Source of the DNA: Buchnera aphidicola (Aphis helianthi)
GTDB lineage: Bacteria > Pseudomonadota > Gammaproteobacteria > Enterobacterales > Enterobacteriaceae
Assembly: GCF_005083845.1 (NCBI RefSeq)
Contig: NZ_CP034894.1
Coordinates: forward strand, 1 to 64,000
Length of the DNA stretch: 64,000 nt
Direction: 5' to 3'
Made by a program: the position numbers and the translations under genes. The notes beneath the pieces are model-generated. The model saw only the letters and a list, made by a program, of their open reading frames with translations. It had not been told where the DNA came from and ran no database searches. Within the stretch, counting starts at the first letter, position 1, and each line of letters starts with the position of its first letter. Positions 57,858 to 64,000 of the stretch are shown one piece after another.

Positions 57858-57921
57858 AAAACTCCTGTGTTTTATTAAAAACATAATTTTTATGTTATTA
57901 TTATTTTATTACAGAAGTTTT
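57858..57921. terminator. bidirectional terminator between cysE and rpoD
   Basis: AAAACT-C-CTGT (57858-57868) pairs with ACAG-A-AGTTTT (57911-57921) with one C/A opposition, enclosing a second small A/T hairpin AACATAA/TTATGTT. It sits midway between the convergent stops of cysE and rpoD and has T-rich tails on both sides. Confidence 0.5.
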
Positions 57922-57944
57922 ATTTGTTATTATATAATATGATA

Positions 57945-59822
57945 TTAATCATCTAAAAAGCTGCGCAATACTTCTGATCTGCTTGGATGACGTAGTTTTC
58001 TTAATGCTTTTGCTTCTATTTGCCTTATTCTTTCCCTAGTAACATCGAATTGTTTTCCTACTTCTTCTAAAGTATGATCGGTATTCATATCAATTCCAAA
58101 ACGCATACGAAGAACTTTAGCTTCTCGAGCTGTAAGTCCTGATAATACATCATGTGTTGCTGATCTTAAACTTTCAGATGTAGCTGAATCTAGTGGAAGT
58201 TCTAATGTAGTATCTTCTATAAAGTCACCTAAATGAGAATCATCATCATCTCCTATAGGAGTTTCCATAGATATAGGTTCTTTAGCTATTTTTAAAACTT
58301 TTCTAATTTTATCTTCTGGAATTAACATTTTTTCAGAAAGTTCTTCAGGTGTTGGCTCACGTCCTGTTTCTTGAAGTATTTGTCTAGAAATACGATTAAG
58401 TTTATTAATAGTTTCTATCATATGAACAGGAATACGAATAGTACGTGCTTGATCTGCAATAGAACGAGTAATTGCTTGACGAATCCACCAAGTTGCATAA
58501 GTTGAAAATTTATATCCTCTACGATATTCAAACTTATCTACTGCTTTCATTAAACCAATATTACCCTCTTGAATTAAATCTAAAAATTGTAATCCTCTAT
58601 TAGTATATTTTTTAGCAATAGAAATAACTAGTCTTAAATTTGCTTCTACCATTTCTTTTTTAGCTCTTTTAGCCTTCGCTTCTCCAATAGACATTCGTTT
58701 ATTAATATCTTTTACTTCCTTTATTGTTAAACCTGTTTCTTTTTCTATATTAGTTAATTTTTTTATACTTGTAAAAATTTTTTCTTCAACTTCTTGTAAT
58801 TTTTCAGACCATGGTTGTTTTGAATTTTTTTCTTTAATAAACCAATCTATATTATTTTGATTTCCTAAAAAAATTTTCATAAAATTTTTTTTTGGCATAT
58901 GACATTTTTCGATACATAATTTCATTATAATTTTTTCTTGTGTTCTTACTCTTTCCATCATATCGCGCATATTATTAACTAAATGATCAAATTGTTTAGG
59001 AACCAATCTAAATTGTTTAAAAATTTCTGAAAGATTATAAATTTCTAATAATGAATCTTTATGATTTCTATTTTTAATTTTAATTGTATTACTTGTATTA
59101 GTATATTGTTCTCGTAATGCAGAAAATTTTTCGTTTGCTAACTCTGGATCAATACTATTTTCTTCATCTTCTTCGTTGTCTTCATTTTCTTCATCTTCTT
59201 CGTTGTCTTCATCTTCTTCATCTTGATTATGAACTTCAGTATTAGTATCATCATCTAAAAGTTCAGATCTTAGATGAATATTGTTAGAAAGAGGTAAAAT
59301 TTCTTCTGCATTAGGATCGACAAATCCTGTTACTATATCAGACAATCTTATTTGACCAGTTTTAATTCGATCATATTGTTCTAAAAGATAAGTAATAGCT
59401 TCTGGATATTCTGACACTGAAGATTGAACTTGATTAATTCCTTCTTCGATACGTTTTGCTATATCAATTTCACCTTCTCTTGTAAGTAATTCAACACTTC
59501 CCATTTCTCGCATATACATGCGAACAGGATCAGTTGTCCTACCTATCTCAGATTCAACACTTGATAAAACTTGTGTCACTGCTTCTACTGCATCTTCATC
59601 TGTATCTGTATTTATTTCGTTTAAAATTAAATCATCTGCATCAGGTGCTTCTTCGACGACTTGAATTCCCATATCATTAATCATCTGAATAATGTCATCG
59701 ATTTGTTCGGAATCAATAATATCTTCTGGAAGATGATCATTAACTTCGGCATAGGTTAAATACCCTTGCTCCTTACCATGTGTAACAAGCAGCTTAAGTT
59801 GTGACTTTGGGTTTTGCTCCAT
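57945..59822 (-). CDS. rpoD: RNA polymerase primary sigma factor RpoD (sigma-70)
   Basis: Housekeeping sigma factor. The 625 residues (E. coli 613) show region 1.1 ([29 protein letters not shown]), region 1.2 ([22 protein letters not shown]), a non-conserved acidic insert, region 2 ([57 protein letters not shown]), region 3 and region 4 helix-turn-helix ([27 protein letters not shown]). The insert (about residues 195-225) is almost entirely Asp/Glu/Asn and includes two identical nine-residue units from a 27-bp tandem duplication. Last gene of rpsU-dnaG-rpoD. Confidence 0.98.
   Translation of the reverse strand: MEQNPKSQLKLLVTHGKEQGYLTYAEVNDHLPEDIIDSEQIDDIIQMINDMGIQVVEEAPDADDLILNEINTDTDEDAVEAVTQVLSSVESEIGRTTDPVRMYMREMGSVELLTREGEIDIAKRIEEGINQVQSSVSEYPEAITYLLEQYDRIKTGQIRLSDIVTGFVDPNAEEILPLSNNIHLRSELLDDDTNTEVHNQDEEDEDNEEDEENEDNEEDEENSIDPELANEKFSALREQYTNTSNTIKIKNRNHKDSLLEIYNLSEIFKQFRLVPKQFDHLVNNMRDMMERVRTQEKIIMKLCIEKCHMPKKNFMKIFLGNQNNIDWFIKEKNSKQPWSEKLQEVEEKIFTSIKKLTNIEKETGLTIKEVKDINKRMSIGEAKAKRAKKEMVEANLRLVISIAKKYTNRGLQFLDLIQEGNIGLMKAVDKFEYRRGYKFSTYATWWIRQAITRSIADQARTIRIPVHMIETINKLNRISRQILQETGREPTPEELSEKMLIPEDKIRKVLKIAKEPISMETPIGDDDDSHLGDFIEDTTLELPLDSATSESLRSATHDVLSGLTAREAKVLRMRFGIDMNTDHTLEEVGKQFDVTRERIRQIEAKALRKLRHPSRSEVLRSFLDD
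59158..59211 (-). repeat. 27-bp tandem duplication in rpoD
   Basis: Two identical 27-base units (59158-59184 and 59185-59211), followed by a degenerate partial third copy, encode EDNEEDEEN twice in the acidic, non-conserved region of sigma-70. The unit length preserves the frame, so copy number could vary between strains without breaking the gene. Confidence 0.9.
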
Positions 59823-59918
59823 AGGAAAATATCCAAATTCTGTTAATATAATGAATATTAATTGACTGTATCGTCAATAATGAATATATAGAATTATTGT
59901 AATTTTAAGGTGTACTAT

Positions 59919-61655
59919 TCAGCTATTTTTTATTTTTTTATTAATAGACCAAATTTCTTTTTTTTCGTGTATTGTTAATCCGTTCGTTCTTTCTTTTGCG
60001 AGTAGATATTCCTGTCTTTTTTCAAGATTTTTTTTATATATACTTTTTAATAAATCTAAAAACATAGGTTGAATCTTATCTTCAACTATCATATGATCTA
60101 ATGTTGATAGTGTTTTTAAAATATTAATTATTTTACTATCTCTATAAAATTCTAGTAATTGACCGGTATTAAATTTTGGATTTTCTAAACATGTTTTTAA
60201 GATTTCTAAAAAAATAGGAATTCCTTTTATTTTTGAATGTTTAAATTTATTTATAGAAGTTACTAAATTTGATAAATTAGGGTTTTGAACAAGTAAAGCT
60301 ATAAGAGTTTGCATTTGAGTTTGTTTACTTTTATATTGTAAAACTTTATTATTGTTCTTTTTTTGGTGCAAAAATTTTTCAAATTGGTAATCATCTAAAA
60401 TTCCTATTATTCGTGCTAATATTTGTCTTAAATAAATTCGTATTGTATCACTAGATATACAATTTATTAAAGGTAAAGCACGCACACTTAAATAAAATTT
60501 ATCATCATTAGATGATAAATCAATTCCTTTTAAAATATTTTTAAAAAAAAATTTAGACATTGTAAGAGCGTTTTGAATACGTATTTGAAAATTTTCAGCT
60601 CCTTCTTTTTTAATAATAGTATCCGGGTCTTCATTTTCAGGTAATATGATAAATTTTACGGTTTTTTTATCAGATATATATGGTAATGTAATTTTTAAAG
60701 TTCTCCAAGCAGCATTTTTACCTGCGTTATCACCATCATAACAGTATATAACTGTATCAGTATTTCGAAAAAGTATTTTTACTTGCTCTTTTGTAATTGA
60801 CGTTCCTAAAGATGAAACTACATAATCAATTTTATTTTGTGTTAATATAATAACATCAATATATCCTTCTACAACTAATAGATATTTTGGTTTTGAGTTT
60901 TTCTTTTTTACTTGGTACAATCCATAAATTTGTTCACTTTTATAAAAAATATTTGTTTCAGTTGAGTTGATATATTTTGGCGAAATATTTTTGATTGTTC
61001 TACCTCCAAACCCTACAGTTCTTCCGTATTTATCATGTATAGGAAATATTATTCTTCCTTGAAAAGAATCGTATATTTGATTATTTTTATTAATAGAAAT
61101 AATTTTATAATCTAATAATTCTTTCTCAAATTCTTTTTTTATATTCAGTTTTTTAGAAAATAAATCCCATGTAAAACTTGAAAATCCAATATAAAAATAT
61201 TTCATCATATTTTTACTAATTCCTCTTTGAATTAAATATTCACAAGCAGAATTAGTTAATATTACGTTTTTTTGATATAACTTAGATATTTGATCTGTTA
61301 ATAAATATAACTTTTGTTTTTTAAAATAGTCATTTTTTTCAGATATTATATTTTTTTCAAATGGAATTAACAGTCCATGTATTAAAGCAAGTTCTTCAAT
61401 ACTCTCTATAAAAGTTAAATTTTCATAGTTTATTAAAAAATCAATTGCATTTCCATGGATGTTACATCCAAAACAATAATAAAATTGTTTTTCAAAACTT
61501 ACTGTAAACGATGGTGTTTTATCGTGGTGAAAAGGGCAATTAGTTTGATAATTTCTACCTTTTTTTTTTAATTTTATTCGAGTGTTAATAAGATCAACAA
61601 TATTAGTTCGATATAATAAATCATTAATAAAATATTTAGGTATTTTTCCAGACAT
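59919..61655 (-). CDS. dnaG: DNA primase DnaG
   Basis: Makes RNA primers for replication. The 578 residues (E. coli 581) have the N-terminal zinc ribbon ([11 protein letters not shown]...YYCFGC), the RNA polymerase core with EGYIDVIIL and [14 protein letters not shown] (Toprim metal residues) and a poorly conserved C-terminal DnaB-binding domain. A ten-base homopolymer (T at 61560-61569) encodes KKK at residues about 27-29, just before the zinc ribbon. Middle gene of rpsU-dnaG-rpoD, the conserved macromolecular-synthesis operon. Confidence 0.97.
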   Translation of the reverse strand: MSGKIPKYFINDLLYRTNIVDLINTRIKLKKKGRNYQTNCPFHHDKTPSFTVSFEKQFYYCFGCNIHGNAIDFLINYENLTFIESIEELALIHGLLIPFEKNIISEKNDYFKKQKLYLLTDQISKLYQKNVILTNSACEYLIQRGISKNMMKYFYIGFSSFTWDLFSKKLNIKKEFEKELLDYKIISINKNNQIYDSFQGRIIFPIHDKYGRTVGFGGRTIKNISPKYINSTETNIFYKSEQIYGLYQVKKKNSKPKYLLVVEGYIDVIILTQNKIDYVVSSLGTSITKEQVKILFRNTDTVIYCYDGDNAGKNAAWRTLKITLPYISDKKTVKFIILPENEDPDTIIKKEGAENFQIRIQNALTMSKFFFKNILKGIDLSSNDDKFYLSVRALPLINCISSDTIRIYLRQILARIIGILDDYQFEKFLHQKKNNNKVLQYKSKQTQMQTLIALLVQNPNLSNLVTSINKFKHSKIKGIPIFLEILKTCLENPKFNTGQLLEFYRDSKIINILKTLSTLDHMIVEDKIQPMFLDLLKSIYKKNLEKRQEYLLAKERTNGLTIHEKKEIWSINKKIKNS

Positions 61656-61673
61656 AGATTTTTTAGTATAATC

Positions 61674-61701
61674 CCGTTCTTTTAAAAGAACGGTTTTTTT
61701 T
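61674..61701 (-). terminator. rpsU-dnaG intercistronic terminator-like hairpin
   Basis: Plus-strand CCGTTCTTTT (61674-61683) is followed by AAAAGAACGG (61684-61693), a perfect inverted repeat with essentially no spacer, and by a T-rich run on the plus side. It lies between rpsU and dnaG, where E. coli has a terminator that lowers dnaG expression. On the minus strand an A tract precedes the stem. The central pairs would open to form the loop. Confidence 0.55.
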
Positions 61702-61721
61702 TTAAAATGTTTTTATATATT

Positions 61722-61937
61722 TTAATACATACGGATTCGTTTTGAGTTTTCTCGTGTAAGTTTTTTTGCTAAACGTTTTATAGCAGAAGCTTTAGCACGT
61801 TTTCTTTCAGTAGTAGGTTTTTCATAAAATTCTCTTCTACGTATTTCCGCTAAAATACCAGCTTTTTCACAAGATCTTTTAAAACGACGTAGTGCTACAT
61901 CAAATGGTTCATTTTCTCGTACTTTTATTATTGGCAT
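61722..61937 (-). CDS. rpsU: 30S ribosomal protein S21
   Basis: Small basic protein of the 30S platform needed for initiation. The 71 residues equal E. coli, starting [27 protein letters not shown] and ending KRIRMY. First gene of rpsU-dnaG-rpoD and divergent from tsaD across 216 bases, exactly as in E. coli. An AAGGT site precedes the ATG. The hairpin-like AAAGAACGG/CCGTTCTTT at about 61674-61697 between rpsU and dnaG may be the attenuator known at this point in E. coli. Confidence 0.98.
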   Translation of the reverse strand: MPIIKVRENEPFDVALRRFKRSCEKAGILAEIRRREFYEKPTTERKRAKASAIKRLAKKLTRENSKRIRMY

Positions 61938-62153
61938 GTAATATTTACCTTAATTATTTAATTTATATTGTATATTATAATTGTATAATTTAAATTTATT
62001 CTCTAATTTTTAATAGTATTTTTTAATTATTACAGAATGAATCCTATCTCAATTAATATTATGTTGTAAAGTATCATTATTTAAATATGGTTATTTTTTG
62101 ATTAAATTTAATTTTATTTATAATTATTTAACTTTAGATAAATAGGTATTAAA

Positions 62154-63176
62154 ATGAAAGTATTAGGTATTGAAACATCTTGTGATGATACTGGAATTGC
62201 TGTTTATGATAATATTCAAGGTTTATTAATCAATGAATTATATAATCAAAAAAGACTACATGCTAATTATGGTGGAATTGTACCGGAGTTAGCATCCCGT
62301 GAACATGCTAATAAAATAATTTTTTTGATAGATAAAATTTTTAAAAAAATAAATGTAAAGAAGGAAATTGATCTTATTGCATATACTGCGGGGCCTGGTT
62401 TATCTGGTTCTTTATTGGTTGGAGCTACGTTTGCATGTTCTTTAGGTTTTTCTTTAAATATTCCAGTATTAGCTGTTAATCATATGGAAGCTCATTTATT
62501 ATCTCCAATGTTAGAGTATAAGTCAATGAAATTTCCATTTATTGGATTATTAGTATCTGGCAAACATACTCAAATTATTGCAGCTTATAAATTGGGAAAA
62601 TATAAAATTCTTGGGACCTCCTTAGATGACGCTGCAGGTGAAGCTTTTGATAAAACAGCAAAATTATTAGGTTTAAAATATCCAAATGGTAAAGAATTAT
62701 CTAATTTAGCAAAAAAAGGTGTCAAGAGTAATTTGTATTTTCCTCGTCCTATGAAAAATCATTCTAATCTACATTTTAGTTTTTCAGGTTTAAAAACATT
62801 TGCTTCAAATATTATTAAAAATAACATTTTAAATTTTCAACAAAAAGCAAATATTGCAAAAGCTTTTGAAGATGCAGTTATTGATATATTATTGATTAAA
62901 ACTAAAAAAGCTTTACTTCAACAAGGATGGAATAATTTAGTAATAGCTGGAGGTGTTAGTGCAAATAAATTATTACGTAAGAAATCAAAGATTATGATGA
63001 AAGAAGTATTTAATGGTAATACATTTTATTCATCCCCTCAATTATGTACAGATAATGGTGCAATGATTGCTCATTTAGGATCTTTACATTATAATAAAAC
63101 AAATATTTCTTCTTTAGAGATTGTAATAAAACCAAAGTGGTCTTTAGATAATTTATCGTTATCTTATAATAATTAG
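62154..63176 (+). CDS. tsaD: tRNA N6-adenosine threonylcarbamoyltransferase subunit TsaD
   Basis: Catalytic subunit that transfers threonylcarbamoyl to A37 of ANN-reading tRNAs. The 340 residues (E. coli 337) have LGIETSCDDTGIAVYD at the start, the metal-binding HMEAH motif (NHMEAHLLSP, about residues 111-116), SGKHTQI and the ATP loop GGVSANKLLR. It is divergent from rpsU as in E. coli and convergent with ribB. Identification is secure. Confidence 0.97.
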   Translation: MKVLGIETSCDDTGIAVYDNIQGLLINELYNQKRLHANYGGIVPELASREHANKIIFLIDKIFKKINVKKEIDLIAYTAGPGLSGSLLVGATFACSLGFSLNIPVLAVNHMEAHLLSPMLEYKSMKFPFIGLLVSGKHTQIIAAYKLGKYKILGTSLDDAAGEAFDKTAKLLGLKYPNGKELSNLAKKGVKSNLYFPRPMKNHSNLHFSFSGLKTFASNIIKNNILNFQQKANIAKAFEDAVIDILLIKTKKALLQQGWNNLVIAGGVSANKLLRKKSKIMMKEVFNGNTFYSSPQLCTDNGAMIAHLGSLHYNKTNISSLEIVIKPKWSLDNLSLSYNN

Positions 63177-63191
63177 AATTTGTATATAAAT

Positions 63192-63842
63192 TTATTTTTT
63201 TTTGTGATTTTTATGCATGTATAAAAGTAAATCTTTTATAGTTAATATCGTCATATTTTTTGCTTTTGAAAATTTAATAATTTCAGGTGTTCGAGACATT
63301 GATCCGTCTTTATTAGTTAATTCGCAGATTACTCCAGCTGGTTTAAAACCAGCAAGGGATACTATTTCAATAGCTGCTTCTGTATGGCCAGCTCGTGCTA
63401 AAATTCCACCTGTATTACCTCTTAAAGGAAATACATGACCTGGCCGATTTAAATCACTTGGTTTAGCATTATCTGCTATAGCTGTTTTTATTGTTTTGAG
63501 TCTGTCTTTAGCTGAAACACCAGTAGAAATACCTTTAGCAGCCTCTATTGTAACTGTGAATCCTGTTCGATATGTACTTGTATTATTTTGAACCATCATA
63601 GGTAAATTTAATTTTTTACGTTTAGATTCTGTGATGCATAAACATACAATACCACTACCATAACGAATTGCTAAAGCCATTTGTTCTACTGTCATTTTTT
63701 CACATGAAAATACAAGATCTCCTTCATTTTCTCTATTTTCATCATCTAGTATAATAATACCTTGTCCAGATTTTAAAGCTAATATTCCTTTTTCTACACG
63801 TTGTATAGGGTTTCCAAATTCATAAAGTAGTTTTTGATTCAT
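63192..63842 (-). CDS. ribB: 3,4-dihydroxy-2-butanone 4-phosphate synthase RibB
   Basis: Converts ribulose-5-phosphate to the four-carbon precursor of riboflavin. The 216 residues (E. coli 217) include the active-site loop [40 protein letters not shown] and [14 protein letters not shown]. It is the stand-alone RibB type without a fused cyclohydrolase domain. A good sigma-70 promoter lies about 95 bases upstream. The FMN riboswitch found before E. coli ribB is not recognisable. Riboflavin supply is a known nutritional role of aphid symbionts. Confidence 0.97.
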   Translation of the reverse strand: MNQKLLYEFGNPIQRVEKGILALKSGQGIIILDDENRENEGDLVFSCEKMTVEQMALAIRYGSGIVCLCITESKRKKLNLPMMVQNNTSTYRTGFTVTIEAAKGISTGVSAKDRLKTIKTAIADNAKPSDLNRPGHVFPLRGNTGGILARAGHTEAAIEIVSLAGFKPAGVICELTNKDGSMSRTPEIIKFSKAKNMTILTIKDLLLYMHKNHKKK

Positions 63843-63934
63843 TTTGAAAACCTTATTAAATTAAACTATTAAACGAATAATATTTAAAATTTTTTATATA
63901 TGAAGCATAATTTAAAGACATATAATTGTCGTAT

Positions 63935-63963
63935 ATTATAACTTGAATAAAAATCAAGAGCAA
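63935..63963 (-). promoter_or_regulatory. sigma-70 promoter of ribB
   Basis: On the minus strand TTGCTC (63963-63958), a 17-base spacer and a perfect TATAAT (63940-63935) lie 93 bases before the ribB ATG. The implied leader of about 85 bases is too short and too A/T-rich for an FMN riboswitch. Confidence 0.6.
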
Positions 63964-64000
63964 TCTAGAACTACATGATTATAAAAGATTTATATACTTT

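Overview
The window is a stretch of very A+T-rich, gene-dense gammaproteobacterial chromosome. Every protein is closest in sequence and local order to Enterobacterales genes, but the proteins are rich in Lys, Asn and Ile, the intergenic DNA is almost pure A/T, and many E. coli neighbours are cleanly missing. Gene content and order (mnmG-atpBEFHAGDC-gyrB-dnaN-dnaA at the very start, argCBGH, metE/metF without metABC, purH without the early purine genes) fit the reduced genome of the aphid endosymbiont Buchnera aphidicola, with the window apparently starting at or beside the conventional coordinate 1. The strain cannot be named from the sequence alone. No mobile element, prophage, CRISPR array, toxin-antitoxin or secondary-metabolite locus is visible.

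Layout. 1-8.9 kb: an A/T-rich probable origin flank, mnmG and the complete F1Fo ATP synthase operon. 8.9-18.1 kb: the replication cluster gyrB-dnaN-dnaA (minus strand, recF missing) back to back with rpmH-rnpA-yidD-yidC-mnmE (plus), then tRNA-Phe. 18.2-25.3 kb: groES-groEL behind a textbook heat-shock promoter, efp, dnaT-dnaC, rsmD, ftsY and rpoH, the sigma factor that would read that promoter. 25.3-35.1 kb: glmU-glmS (amino-sugar supply), yigL, metR/metE, purH and hupA. 35.1-49.1 kb: the minus-strand expression block thrU-tyrU-glyT-thrT tRNAs, secE-nusG-rplKAJL-rpoBC (tufB missing), with murB upstream of it. 49.2-57.8 kb: metF, argE divergent from argCBGH, then yibN-secB-cysE. 57.9-63.8 kb: the macromolecular-synthesis operon rpsU-dnaG-rpoD, divergent tsaD, and ribB.

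Functionally the window combines a minimal information-processing core with host-provisioning pathways: arginine (argECBGH), methionine (metE/metF, with metR retained), cysteine (cysE) and riboflavin (ribB). purH probably recycles the AICAR left by histidine synthesis. The regulators of the corresponding E. coli operons leave little trace: I see no ARG boxes at argE/argC, no FMN riboswitch at ribB and no space for the L1-binding leader before rplK. What remains legible is the sigma-32 promoter, a few sigma-70 promoters and a set of strong hairpins at operon ends or between cistrons.

I do not see an undescribed multi-gene system. The observations most worth a second look are a cysteine-free rhodanese-like YibN, a 27-bp tandem duplication in rpoD, 10-11-base homopolymers inside essential genes, five tRNAs without encoded CCA (one with an A-A acceptor mismatch), an ArgG of the non-E. 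coli subtype inside the arg operon, intercistronic hairpins around atpE and rplL, and the set of clean deletion scars relative to E. coli.
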